Under the pieces are notes generated by a model. That model did no database searches, had not been told where the DNA came from, and saw only the letters and a program-made list of their open reading frames with translations. A DNA stretch of 49,087 nt from Lachnospiraceae bacterium (GTDB taxonomy: Bacteria; Bacillota; Clostridia; Lachnospirales; Lachnospiraceae), in NCBI GenBank assembly GCA_022792535.1, contig JAAWBG010000033.1:1-49087 (forward strand), written 5' to 3'. Shown piece by piece: positions 1 to 8,249 of the stretch. The number at the start of each line of letters is the position of its first letter. Positions within the stretch are counted from its first letter, which is position 1. A program made the position numbers and the translations under genes.

Positions 1-2648
1 ATAAGGACTGTCTGCTTTGTGTCTGCATCCTTCTTGACCACACGCAGCTTTGCGGTAAATTCACGGTCAATGAATACACGCCATACCTGCGGCTCTGTCG
101 GGTGGTTCTCCACAATCCTCACTTCAAAAGGTCTTACTGGCTGCATGTTGTGTGGTGTGACTGTCTCAACCACCACGTAAGTCCCGTAAGGGATTGGCTG
201 TGTAACAAGATACCCCTTTGTGTCTGTAAAAAGGGTAGTTTCTCCATTACTGCCAATTTCCACAGGTTCTGCACTGTCAAAATCATAACTTCCATCTTCC
301 AGCACGGATAAAGAAGATTTCAAATAAGCGGTAAAGCCTGCCCTGGCCAGCACAGGCGCTTCCGTGTCATCCCCGTTGTCTGATACTTTGATAAGCTGAA
401 ATGGCTGCCTGATGACCTGTTCTGGTGATGTAACATTTCTGGACACCTCTGCTGTCAGGTCTCCCGCATAATCAAATACAACATCATGTTCTGCTTCGTC
501 AGGGAGATATCCTTCCGGTGGTGTGATTTCCTTTACATAATAACTGCCAAGATAGAGATTTCCCACTTCTGCGTTTCCACCCTCATCTGTGGTCAATGTC
601 TCAACCAAATCTCCCGCATGGAAAATAGTGCCTGTTGCGCCATCCGGATGTACGATATCATTACGGGCATACAAACCATATACAGCGCCCTCCAACTTTG
701 CGTCTCCCTGTGGAACTGCTTTTCCTGTTTCCTTATCCACCTTATAGATATGGATTTTTGCGGTTGTCCTGTCATTTACAAATGTGTGTGTAAATGCTGC
801 CTTTGCGGTTGTTTCCGGCAGATGGTCGAATATAAAACGGTATACATCAGAACTGTTCCTGCAATACGCGTAAGGGGCCTGTGTCTCTGAAATATAATAG
901 CTGTTTGCAACCGGAAGGTCTAACGTGTAAGCAGCATTTCCATTTTCCCCTGTCGTAACAGTCTGTAAGGAAGTCCCCTTTGTCACAATGACCTGTCCTG
1001 TATAATTCCTGATATCATTTCCCGCATAAAGCGTATATTGTCCACCATCTAATGGATTTGCAGTTTCAGAATCTTTCTTTGTCACGGAAACTTCCGCTTT
1101 CTGCCTGTCATTCAGAATGGTTGCTGTCTCATACTGCACAGTTACCATCTGGTCTTTATACTCAATCCTTACAGTATGCGGTTCTGTATTAATGGTATAT
1201 CCGTCGATACTCTTTGTTTCTGTCACGATATATGTCCCAAGATGAAGGTCCGTAAGAACTGCCTGCCCGTCACTTCCAGTCTTTAAGTTTTCGGCAACCA
1301 CATCTCCTTTGTTGTAAACTTTTGTACCGTCTGCTTTGTAAATTTTTGCACCCGCTGTCACTTTAAAAACAGCACCTGGCAGTTTCTTTTTCTCATAAAT
1401 GAAGCTGCTGCCATCCCATCCGGTCAGAACTTCACCCTCTTTATAAATGGTAATTGCCCCAAACTGCTCTTTATCTGTCACGTTGATTTTCGTTGTCTGG
1501 CCTGCTTTGACAGTCACTGTATGAACTTTATTACTTAACACATACCCCTTCGGTGCTTTTATCTCTTTTACATAATACGTCCCCGGCACAAGTGCCTTTG
1601 ATTTTGCACACCCATCTTCATCCGTAGTTAAAGTGCCTACTTTATTTCCACATTCGCTGTCCGAATAGATTCCATATACAGCTCCCGGCAGCTTTGCACC
1701 ACTGAATCTATCCGTCTTAATAATTTTTCCATAGCCAATATTTTCCGTTTTCACCTTAAAATAAGCATGAACCGGGTCAGCCCCTGGCTTTTCTGAAATA
1801 AACTCCTGATAACCGGCTTTTTCTGTAAGCCAAAACACGCAGCCCGAAGTGGTCTCCACTGCACCTGCTGTAGAATTTAAAGTTGCCATTGTTGCTGTCG
1901 TATTTACTTCTTTACTGGAAATGGTAATGCTATTCCCGTCTTTTTCAACTTTATATCCGCTCAGCGATATGTCAAAATTTCCAAGTACGCCATTATTGTC
2001 CGTTAATGTCTTTTCAAAGCGTTTGTTTTCTTCCTTCCATTTCAGCTCATAAGTTTCTGCGCCACTCTGAGTCTTACTTGAAAAACTCGGTCTGGTAGCG
2101 TAATAGGATGTGCTGATATTGTTTTTCAGCCCTGTATAATAATCATAAGATGCCGATGGGTTTGGTGCTGTGTCACACAGTTTTTTTGCTGCAGAATCAC
2201 CGCTTTCCGTACCAAACAGATTTCCTACAATCACCCACACCATTGCCTGCGTTGCTATGAACTGGTCACACTGGTCATTAGAAGGCTCTGTTGCACTGTT
2301 GCTGTTAAATCCAAAATACAGACAGTAGCTTAACAGCTTCTCCTGCTCTGCTGTCATGGAAGTGCTTGAATTTGGATAGCTGTTCATAAGCTGCCCGCCA
2401 TCTGCCGACAGCCCGAAATTCATGCAATAGGCTGCATTGCCATCCAGTATGGCATACAGGATTTTCCCATGATTATACCCTGCCTTTAACTCACTGACTT
2501 CACCGGAGGCCTTTGTTGAGGCATACCAGAACGCAAGATTTGCATTAGGGCTTGCTGCAAGTGCAGTTATCCCGCTGTCAGACAATGTCGTAAAAACTGT
2601 AAGTATGGCCAAAAATCCGGCCAAAAATCTTTTCATTTTCTGTTTCAT
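1..2648 (-). CDS. Thioester-domain / Cna-B repeat surface adhesin (C-terminus beyond window)
   Basis: The frame is open from an ATG at 2648 to the window edge, giving 882 residues without the C-terminus. An AGGAGG site lies just upstream. Residues 1-32 form a signal peptide (MKQKMKRFLAGFLAIL...ALA). Residues 35-190 look like a thioester (TQXA) domain: Cys75 in YCMNFG and Gln134 in TQAMVW are the pair expected to form the internal Cys-Gln bond. At least five Cna-B/SpaA-like beta domains follow. Each opens with a PGAVY/PGAVF-type strand and closes with an E-box such as YYVKEIKAPKGY, YIVTETKSIDGY, YYISETQAP or YYVKEITPPEGY. Family knowledge: thioester adhesins bond covalently to host surface groups, Cna-B domains carry isopeptide crosslinks, and such proteins usually end in a sortase motif, which would lie outside this window. 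Its position beside ParM-like and lipoprotein genes suggests mobile-element cargo. Confidence 0.85.
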   Translation of the reverse strand, partial: MKQKMKRFLAGFLAILTVFTTLSDSGITALAASPNANLAFWYASTKASGEVSELKAGYNHGKILYAILDGNAAYCMNFGLSADGGQLMNSYPNSSTSMTAEQEKLLSYCLYFGFNSNSATEPSNDQCDQFIATQAMVWVIVGNLFGTESGDSAAKKLCDTAPNPSASYDYYTGLKNNISTSYYATRPSFSSKTQSGAETYELKWKEENKRFEKTLTDNNGVLGNFDISLSGYKVEKDGNSITISSKEVNTTATMATLNSTAGAVETTSGCVFWLTEKAGYQEFISEKPGADPVHAYFKVKTENIGYGKIIKTDRFSGAKLPGAVYGIYSDSECGNKVGTLTTDEDGCAKSKALVPGTYYVKEIKAPKGYVLSNKVHTVTVKAGQTTKINVTDKEQFGAITIYKEGEVLTGWDGSSFIYEKKKLPGAVFKVTAGAKIYKADGTKVYNKGDVVAENLKTGSDGQAVLTDLHLGTYIVTETKSIDGYTINTEPHTVRIEYKDQMVTVQYETATILNDRQKAEVSVTKKDSETANPLDGGQYTLYAGNDIRNYTGQVIVTKGTSLQTVTTGENGNAAYTLDLPVANSYYISETQAPYAYCRNSSDVYRFIFDHLPETTAKAAFTHTFVNDRTTAKIHIYKVDKETGKAVPQGDAKLEGAVYGLYARNDIVHPDGATGTIFHAGDLVETLTTDEGGNAEVGNLYLGSYYVKEITPPEGYLPDEAEHDVVFDYAGDLTAEVSRNVTSPEQVIRQPFQLIKVSDNGDDTEAPVLARAGFTAYLKSSLSVLEDGSYDFDSAEPVEIGSNGETTLFTDTKGYLVTQPIPYGTYVVVETVTPHNMQPVRPFEVRIVENHPTEPQVWRVFIDREFTAKLRVVKKDADTKQTVL

Positions 2649-2743
2649 TCAATTTCCTCCTAAAAAATAACAGACCATATAAAATGGCCTGCTATTTTCC
2701 GTTTCCTGTTATTTTGTTTCATTTTTTATATCATACAATCTCC

Positions 2744-3565
2744 TTACCTGTAACAGCGGAACTCATAAAATTCTGTTCCACTCTGGTTATACGCTCCTGC
2801 ATATTCAATATAAAACACCGGTTCCGTTTCCAACAGCATCATCCCCGCAATATAATCCGCTATTTCCCCCTCGCTTCCAAGTTTCCTGCCGGAGGTGGTA
2901 GACGCTCTATTCAGGTCTGTTTCCACAAAAACGCTGTAATAGCCCAGTCCGTCATACGGATAATAAGAATCGTATTCTTCCTGCGTTATCTTTCCCTCTG
3001 ACAACAGGTTTGCAAGATTGTCCGTTGTGGTTATCATCCCCCCTGCCTGACACTTCGCAATCGCCATACTACAGACAGAAACCGGATTATATGCAGCAAC
3101 TGCCTGTTCCTGGGGTTCATCTGTCTGAGAATCTTCCGGCGTTATTTCCTTCGGCTCCTCTGCCTGGGGTTCTTCCGGTTTTGTTTCTTCGGATTCCTCT
3201 GCCTGGGGTTCTTCCGGTTTTGTTTCTTTCGGTTCTGACATATCTGCACTGTTCTGTTCGGCTTCCGTTTCTTCTTTCTGCTCCGGCTGGCCTGCGGACT
3301 GGGACTCAGGTGCTTTTTCTTCCTCCTCATGCCCTTTTTCCGGTTCTGTTTCTTTCGGTGTTTCCTCTTTGATTTGCTCCCTTTTTTCCTTTTCACTTTC
3401 TGTACCGTCCACAGCAGAATTTTCTTTCTTCTCTACCCTATCTGGTTCCCTTGTGCCTGTTTCTGTCGCTTCCGCCTTCCTGTCAGTTACAATATTGTCC
3501 TGATTGCCGCATCCTGCAGCAAACATGAAAGCCACGAATAAAATCAGAAATAATCTCTTTTTCAT
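2744..3565 (-). CDS. Lipoprotein with acidic repeat linker and conserved C-terminal domain
   Basis: The chosen start is the ATG at 3565 (MKKRLFLILF), which opens a lipoprotein signal with lipobox FAAGC near residue 20. Upstream in-frame codons do not look like a signal. Residues ~25-165 are a low-complexity Glu/Lys/Pro linker with tandem KPEEPQAEE-type units, probably a wall-spanning stalk. Residues ~170-273 form a compact domain with VCSMAIAKC, ITTTDNLANLL and YYSVFVETDL segments that I do not recognise. The Cys residues in this domain could form a disulfide. The protein is predicted to be anchored outside the membrane. It lies between the adhesin and the segregation genes of the putative mobile element, so a conjugation or surface-exclusion role is possible but only inferred. 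Complementary-strand frames here are artefacts of the repeats. Confidence 0.75.
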   Translation of the reverse strand: MKKRLFLILFVAFMFAAGCGNQDNIVTDRKAEATETGTREPDRVEKKENSAVDGTESEKEKREQIKEETPKETEPEKGHEEEEKAPESQSAGQPEQKEETEAEQNSADMSEPKETKPEEPQAEESEETKPEEPQAEEPKEITPEDSQTDEPQEQAVAAYNPVSVCSMAIAKCQAGGMITTTDNLANLLSEGKITQEEYDSYYPYDGLGYYSVFVETDLNRASTTSGRKLGSEGEIADYIAGMMLLETEPVFYIEYAGAYNQSGTEFYEFRCYR

Positions 3566-3720
3566 ATGAATCACCTTTCCTTCCCCATAAGGGAAAGTCA
3601 GGCTGTGTCCGTGCGCCTCTGTTCTCTCCCTTATGGACAGACTCTGTATTATCTGCACGGGACACATTTCAGTTCAGGACTGTCCCGTATTCTGTACATT
3701 GTTCCTCCTATAACACTGCT

Positions 3721-3903
3721 TTACCGTCTCCTGACGGAAATTCCCATCATCGTCAACACGATGCCTGCAGCTAAAGTAAACAGCAGCAGAAACAGTTTTG
3801 CCACTCCAAATACCAGCTTCCATGCCACAAGTGTCACCTGCAATATCCATTTCAAGACGATAAGCAGTATTCTTCCTGCCTTTTTTACAACGATTCCTGC
3901 CAT
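3721..3903 (-). CDS. Small single-span membrane protein
   Basis: This 60-residue protein starts at the ATG at 3903, which has a clear AAGGAGG site nine bases upstream; the longer in-frame start at 3933 lacks one. The sequence begins MAGIVVKKAGRILLIVLKW and is almost entirely hydrophobic, with one or two membrane segments (~residues 10-30 and 34-54) and a basic VRRR tail predicted to face the cytoplasm. The start lies 13 bases downstream of the neighbouring ribbon-helix-helix gene's stop, so the two are probably cotranscribed. I do not recognise a family. Small membrane proteins of this kind are common in conjugative-element operons. Confidence 0.6.
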   Translation of the reverse strand: MAGIVVKKAGRILLIVLKWILQVTLVAWKLVFGVAKLFLLLFTLAAGIVLTMMGISVRRR

Positions 3904-3916
3904 AATCCGTTCCTCC

Positions 3917-4348
3917 TTATCCCCAGTTGTCAACCAGTTCCATCATCGTCGGGTCATCTTTTTCCTTTACCCCGGCATCCGATTCCCCAACCACAGCGTT
4001 TATACTGTTTCTACTTATATTTTCCTCTGACACCCTCATGTTTCCGGCTCCAAGAGCAGCTCCCAGCAGCATGATAATATCGCTCCTGACTTCATTTTTC
4101 AGTTCTTCCCGTATCCCGTCCAAATCATCCCTTGTAATATACCCTGTGTCTTTCTGCCTTTCTGTTTCTCTCACAAAACTTTCATCATTCAGACTGCGGA
4201 TATAAAAATCCACCGCATCAACAATAAACTGATTCACGGACTTGTGTATTTCTTTATTCAACTCTGTCAAAATTTTGTGTACCCTGCAATGTTGTTCATT
4301 GTCAATATTGAGCCTGACATTGTGATAACAGATATTTGACTTTGCCAT
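3917..4348 (-). CDS. ParR-like / ribbon-helix-helix-type DNA-binding protein
   Basis: The protein has 143 residues. Residues 10-52 (VRLNIDNEQHCRVHKIL..., then two helices, VNQFIVDAVDFYIRSL) have the strand-helix-helix pattern of a ribbon-helix-helix fold, as in plasmid centromere-binding proteins. The C-terminal half is acidic and probably disordered except for one helix around DDLDGIREELKNEVRSDIIMLLGAALGAG. It lies 10 bases after the ParM-like gene, the usual gene order for parM-parR. By analogy it would bind repeats near the operon and couple the element to the actin filament; repression of its own operon is also usual. This assignment rests on fold pattern and synteny, not on a recognised signature. 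Confidence 0.6.
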   Translation of the reverse strand: MAKSNICYHNVRLNIDNEQHCRVHKILTELNKEIHKSVNQFIVDAVDFYIRSLNDESFVRETERQKDTGYITRDDLDGIREELKNEVRSDIIMLLGAALGAGNMRVSEENISRNSINAVVGESDAGVKEKDDPTMMELVDNWG

Positions 4349-4358
4349 ATTATCACCT

Positions 4359-5597
4359 TTATCTTATCTGATTCTGGTGTTTCGCAAGAAAAATCCTGCC
4401 AAGCTGCTCATACCCTTTTGCATTTGCTTTGATATCTTCAATATACCGGATATTTCCCCCGTCATGCGAACCGAACAGTCTCATAACTGCCGCACCGCCT
4501 CCCACGAACACAATCGGTATCACATCGAGATTGTAACCGTGTTCCTTCAGGGTATTGTAGACTTTCTGCGCAAAGTCACACAGGCATTCCCTTACAATGC
4601 TCATATACTTGTCCGGCAGCGCTGCCTCTCCGGTTGTCATAACCTGCTGTATCACATTTTCCTCAAGCTCCTGCCCAATCTGTCTGTTACATTCCTCATT
4701 GATTGTCCTCATGCAGCGGATAAGCCCCTGCTGGCTTGTGATACATTCCGCTTCATTCGGCTTTCCCTTCTGTATCGGCATGATGTCAATGGTCCAGCTG
4801 CCTATATCCACTACCACCACGCGCTCCGGCAATGCTCTCAACTGCTCTGCGACTGCCGCATAGCACTGAGGAAATACAGATACCCTTGCTATCCTTACCG
4901 TATATCTCTTTTTTTCAAAAAGGAAGTCGACTTCTTTCTTTTTTGACAGATAATCAATGAAATCCTGTTTCTCTGCACCAAACCTTGTCAGAGGAAGTCC
5001 TACTGATAAAAGAAAATCTGTATTACTCATTCCCCGCCTGTTCAGTTCTTTTGCGACTGCCGCAAGGGTAAGCACATAAAAGTTATCGTTTTCAACTTTT
5101 GTGTCTCTGACTTCAAGACGTTTCCCGCCTACCTTGTAATACTTTCCATCCAGTTCTACCACATCATCATAAAATGCAGGTTCCGTTGTAATTTCTTTTA
5201 CTCCTGTTGTAAAAATCTGTGTGGCTGTTTTCATGTTCGACCAGCCATGGTCAATTCCAATTACCTCAATATGTTTTTCCATCCTGCTTTTCCTCCATAT
5301 TTTCTTCATGTCATTTATCCCTCTGCTCTTTCCAAGCACTTTCATCATACAGGGAAAACAATATCTTTCTGACTGTCTGTAGGGACAATCGAGACACTGG
5401 ATTTCCCCGGTTTCTTCTGTTGTCTGCTGATTTTCTTCTGATGTTACACATACATTGGCGATACACTGTCTTCTGTTATAGAAGAACCTGCAATGCATAC
5501 AGTTTCGTAAATCTTTTTCCAAGTCTGCCGCTCCCCTGATAACATCTTTTAACTGGGGATATTTCCTGACTTTTACATTAATTCCCATCCAGGCCAC
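4359..5597 (-). CDS. ParM/StbA-like plasmid-segregation actin with Cys-rich N-terminal extension
   Basis: The open frame is 412 codons from a GTG at 5597. An internal ATG at 5282 has a strong GGAGG nine bases upstream and gives a 307-residue protein, the usual size of ParM-like actins. Actin-fold motifs are visible after that start: phosphate-1 loop IGIDHGWSNMKTA, phosphate-2 VVVDIGSWTIDI and the adenosine motif VFVGGGAAV. The upstream 105 codons encode four Cys pairs (CMHC, CIANVC, CLDC, CFPC) resembling two zinc-binding knuckles, with no stop before the actin. Either this is a real fusion or two products arise from one frame. ParM filaments push DNA copies apart. Here the substrate is probably the excised mobile element, with the downstream 143-residue protein as adaptor. 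Confidence 0.75.
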   Translation of the reverse strand: MAWMGINVKVRKYPQLKDVIRGAADLEKDLRNCMHCRFFYNRRQCIANVCVTSEENQQTTEETGEIQCLDCPYRQSERYCFPCMMKVLGKSRGINDMKKIWRKSRMEKHIEVIGIDHGWSNMKTATQIFTTGVKEITTEPAFYDDVVELDGKYYKVGGKRLEVRDTKVENDNFYVLTLAAVAKELNRRGMSNTDFLLSVGLPLTRFGAEKQDFIDYLSKKKEVDFLFEKKRYTVRIARVSVFPQCYAAVAEQLRALPERVVVVDIGSWTIDIMPIQKGKPNEAECITSQQGLIRCMRTINEECNRQIGQELEENVIQQVMTTGEAALPDKYMSIVRECLCDFAQKVYNTLKEHGYNLDVIPIVFVGGGAAVMRLFGSHDGGNIRYIEDIKANAKGYEQLGRIFLAKHQNQIR

Positions 5598-5661
5598 CTG
5601 CCTTTCTTACTGCAGCAGATTCCTGTCTGGCTAAAGACTTAATCAGCTCTCTCTTTGTCAT
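5578..5661 (-). CDS. Possible 27-residue leader peptide upstream of the ParM-like gene
   Basis: A short frame begins MTKRELIKSLARQ and is preceded by GGGAGGG ten bases upstream. It ends in a TAA that overlaps the first codons of the Cys-rich/ParM frame. The peptide is basic and helical-looking. It may be a translated leader that couples translation to the next gene, or the decayed start of a longer protein. There is no recognisable family; the ribosome-binding site is the main support. Confidence 0.35.
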   Translation of the reverse strand: MTKRELIKSLARQESAAVRKAGGLDGN

Positions 5662-5691
5662 TGCTGCTTTTCCCTCCCTTTCAAAACAAAA

Positions 5692-5757
5692 AGGCAGAAC
5701 CAGATTAGCTATGACAATGTGGAACCTGTCCACAAAAGAGCTAATTTAGTCCTGCCT
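5692..5757. repeat. Nested inverted repeat upstream of the ParM-like operon
   Basis: Imperfect 19-base arms (5692-5710 and 5739-5757, three mismatches; AGGCAG...ATTAGCT) enclose a smaller hairpin TGTGGA/TCCACA at 5718-5734. It precedes the first gene of the minus-strand operon by about 30 bases. Possible roles are a leader structure, a centromere or operator for the ribbon-helix-helix protein, or a nick region. The sequence does not decide between them. Confidence 0.45.
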
Positions 5758-5818
5758 GAATATTAAATATTTAATTATCACCTCTTTCAAGGTACACTTC
5801 AAATACCGTCAAAATGCT

Positions 5819-5983
5819 TGATGGTAATTTAGTGTCAAGTTACTTATTTTTCAGTTTCGAGATTAAAAATGGGCCCATCCTAATCATTTTTGCTGTTCTC
5901 ACAGCAGTTTTTTCTTAGGACTAAATCAGCGGAAACCTTTGATTTTACTGGCTCCTTACTAACTTGACACTATTATACCATCA
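5819..5983. mobile_element. 165-bp inverted-repeat element (MITE or IS remnant)
   Basis: Two 24-base arms face each other (5819-5842 and 5960-5983). They differ at three central positions and share a perfect 13-base core, TAGTGTCAAGTTA. The interior has no coding capacity that I trust. The right arm supplies the last seven codons and the stop of the subtilisin fragment, so the element or its parent has replaced that gene's natural 3' end. No target duplication is evident in the flanks. Confidence 0.55.
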
Positions 5984-7305
5984 CCTCCTAAAAATCTATT
6001 TGGAAATTCCGGCAGAATCGGCAGGTGCTTTGCGCCTCTTATCAGATAAGCTTTCACTTTCTCTCCATACAGATAAGGATCATTTCCTTCCACGATTCCC
6101 CACTGCATCAAAAGCGCCGCGCTTCCTGTCACAAAGGGTGTTGCCATGGAAGTCCCGCTGCGCACTGTATAACCGCCGCCTGGCGCCGCGGAACGAATCC
6201 CTACTCCCGGCGCCGCAAGGTCTGGTTTGATCTGATTCGTCTGTCTGGTGTATCCTCGGCCGGAAAAGTCTGCAAGCTGATTATATCTGGCGTCATAGGC
6301 TCCCACAGAGATCACTTTTTCTGCTGTAGAAGGGATCGTCAAAGTGGTCTCTTCCACTGGATATAAAAATCCTGTGCCCTGATTTAACACTGACTGCCCT
6401 GGCAGCCACAGGTCATAATTTCCCTGTACAATCCGTTCTGGAACAAGGATCACTTTCCAGACGCCTCCGTCAATATACGACTCTTCCGGCAGGAAGTCCA
6501 TATAGATTTCCTGATATAGGTTGTAAGGACTTGGCTCCCCATAATAGATCAGCAGTTCTGTCTGCCCCACCTTAAAACGCTGAGGTCCCTGGATCTGCCG
6601 AATGGGACCTATTCTGGTCCCGGAAGGATGTTCTATCACCACGTCATACTGATCCACATAGGATTTCCAGAGCTGCAGATTCAATGAGGTCTCATATTCT
6701 GCTACCCCCAATTCAATTTCCAACTCCTTATCTTGTTCTAAAATCCCAGAAGTATGTCCCCTGGCTGCTCCTTCATTGCCAGAGCCGATGGAAATACTGG
6801 TTTTCCAATAATTGGAGATATCATTGATATAGCTTTCCAAAAGAGCTGTTCCGCTGTGAGAGCCATAAGTATTGCCGAAACTGATGTTCACTGCCATAGG
6901 CATCTGATATTCCAGAGATTTCCGTACTACGTAATCAAGGCCCCGCATCAATTGAGTGGTTTTGGGAAATCCGTTGGGTTCCTGAGTGCCCAGTTTTACA
7001 ATCAGCAGCGGGCTCTCATAGGCTACCCCACGGTTGATTCCATTAGAGGCCCTTCCATTTCCAGCGGCAATTCCTGCCACATGGGTCCCATGACCAGAGG
7101 TATCTCTGCTGGGAACCATGCGAAACCGCTCCTGTTCATCAGAAAGTTTCAATGCCCCATTAATCTCTTCTGCGGTAAACTCTCGATCCAGCGTCTCATC
7201 ATACAGGGCCAGAATCCTGGTGCTTCCGTCCTCATTGCGGAAATCGGGATGACTATAGTCTATGCCCTCTCCTGTTGCATAACTGCCAAACTGCAGCATT
7301 CTCAT
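5959..7305 (-). CDS. Csp-like subtilisin (S8) protease, C-terminal fragment lacking the catalytic Asp
   Basis: The frame is 448 codons. The first 14 residues (MRMLQFGSYATGEG) come from the inserted element; from IDYSHPDF onward it is a subtilase. It holds the His motif (SGHGTHVAGIAAGNG), the oxyanion Asn region (SIGSGNEG) and the Ser motif (SGTSMATP), with the large insertion typical of clostridial CspA/B/C-type proteases. The Asp of the triad is missing and is encoded 5 kb away (12150-12650). The ATG overlaps the TGA of the recombinase gene upstream (ATGA) behind a GAGGAG site, so this fragment can be translated by coupling. The last residues (GDGIIVSS) derive from the inverted-repeat element at 5819-5983, replacing the native end after PNRFLG. 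Alone it should be inactive; joined to the N-terminal part it makes about 567 residues. Csp proteases act on cortex-hydrolase precursors in spores, though other subtilase roles are possible. Confidence 0.85.
   Translation of the reverse strand: MRMLQFGSYATGEGIDYSHPDFRNEDGSTRILALYDETLDREFTAEEINGALKLSDEQERFRMVPSRDTSGHGTHVAGIAAGNGRASNGINRGVAYESPLLIVKLGTQEPNGFPKTTQLMRGLDYVVRKSLEYQMPMAVNISFGNTYGSHSGTALLESYINDISNYWKTSISIGSGNEGAARGHTSGILEQDKELEIELGVAEYETSLNLQLWKSYVDQYDVVIEHPSGTRIGPIRQIQGPQRFKVGQTELLIYYGEPSPYNLYQEIYMDFLPEESYIDGGVWKVILVPERIVQGNYDLWLPGQSVLNQGTGFLYPVEETTLTIPSTAEKVISVGAYDARYNQLADFSGRGYTRQTNQIKPDLAAPGVGIRSAAPGGGYTVRSGTSMATPFVTGSAALLMQWGIVEGNDPYLYGEKVKAYLIRGAKHLPILPEFPNRFLGGDGIIVSS
7243..7288 (-). 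other. Putative attachment site, left element end (core GG at 7265-7266)
   Basis: The subtilisin codons Ile-Asp-Tyr-Ser stop matching at this point and give way to foreign sequence. On the minus strand the junction reads GAGAG-GG-CATAGAC. Pairing this GG with the one at 12253-12254 restores GAT TCC GGC ATA GAC (Asp-Ser-Gly-Ile-Asp). A two-base central dinucleotide is what serine recombinases use. The element arm here (7267-7288) matches the arm at 12231-12252 at 11 of 22 positions as an inverted repeat. Confidence 0.6.
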
Positions 7306-8249
7306 TTTAGCTCCTCACATTCTTTTGGGTGAATTCCCCTATGCCGGCACTGCAGATTCCTGGTTTTTCTTCTGGTTTCTTGTATCTTATCAAACAATTC
7401 TTTTTCAATAATAGGCTCGTGATGTCCATAGGTGATCAGCCAGTTTTCAGGGGGAGTTACATGATTCCTGCCGCCCACAAAATCTTTCCTATATTTTTTC
7501 TGCACTGCATTGCCAATGTATACTTCATTTTTCAAGATTTGACATATGGTGCTGCTGCTCCAGAAAAATTTTTCTCCTTTTGGAACTCTGCTGGTCTTTC
7601 CTTTTTCGATCTTAAATTCAATGGGGGTTTTTACCTCTGTTTCATTTAACAATTTTGCTATTTCTGACGATGTATGTCCCTCTGCAGTCAATGAGAAAAT
7701 TCTTCTGACCACTTCTGCCTCGTCCTCTGCAATCTGCAATGCATGCCTGTCTTCTGGGTCCTTTTCATAGCCAAAAGGGCTGTTTGCACTTACATACTGC
7801 CCCTTTTCCTTCCTGATGGAAAGAGCGGAACGCACCTTTCCCGACAAGTCTTTGCTGTACAGATCATAGAGCAGATTTTTAAAATTTATGGTAATGTCTG
7901 CAATGCCCCCTTGATAATTGCTGCTGTCGTAATTATCATTTATGGAAATAAAACGAAGGCCCAGAAAGGGAAAGATCTGTTCTAAGTAAGACCCCAACTC
8001 TATGTAATCTCTTGCGAATCTTGAAAAGTCTTTTACAATCACACAATCTATCTCGCCTTTTTTAATTTTTTCAAGCATTTTCCGGATACCCGGCCGCTCA
8101 AAATTTGTCCCTGTATAACCGTCATCGCAGAACTCTAGCAGTTCATAATTAGTAAAATGATCTGCCGCATAGTTTTTCAGAAGAATTCTCTGCATCGTAA
8201 TGCTGCCGCTTTCTTCCTTCACCCTCTCATCCTCTTTCGATAACCGCAT
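7302..8249 (-). CDS. Serine recombinase, short form without Zn-ribbon/coiled coil; N-terminus in doubt
   Basis: The 315-residue frame starts at MRLSKEDE, so the catalytic Ser is residue 4 and the first beta strand is missing. In the same frame upstream the codons read KYQIAIY-MRLS, exactly the missing strand, but no ATG precedes them in frame. An ATG at 8319 would supply it if one base of a five-T run (plus-strand A run 8298-8302) were absent. The resolvase domain is otherwise good (DDGYTGTNFERPG, VIVKDFSRFARDYIE), followed by the Recombinase domain (SANSPFGYEKD, NEVYIGNAVQ). The protein stops before the zinc ribbon, unlike its ~555-residue neighbours. It may be a partner subunit, a decayed copy, or need frameshifting. 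Its stop overlaps the start of the protease fragment. Confidence 0.8.
   Translation of the reverse strand: MRLSKEDERVKEESGSITMQRILLKNYAADHFTNYELLEFCDDGYTGTNFERPGIRKMLEKIKKGEIDCVIVKDFSRFARDYIELGSYLEQIFPFLGLRFISINDNYDSSNYQGGIADITINFKNLLYDLYSKDLSGKVRSALSIRKEKGQYVSANSPFGYEKDPEDRHALQIAEDEAEVVRRIFSLTAEGHTSSEIAKLLNETEVKTPIEFKIEKGKTSRVPKGEKFFWSSSTICQILKNEVYIGNAVQKKYRKDFVGGRNHVTPPENWLITYGHHEPIIEKELFDKIQETRRKTRNLQCRHRGIHPKECEELK

Noticed and set aside
102..2052. Plus-strand frames opposite the adhesin
   Set aside because: The minus strand has one continuous 882-codon frame with signal peptide, thioester motif and Cna-B repeats. The plus-strand frames are short and lack ribosome-binding sites.
3010..3541. 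Overlapping frames opposite and beside the lipoprotein
   Set aside because: They arise from the Glu/Lys/Pro repeat region, which stays open in several frames. Only the lipoprotein frame has a signal peptide and a folded C-terminal domain.
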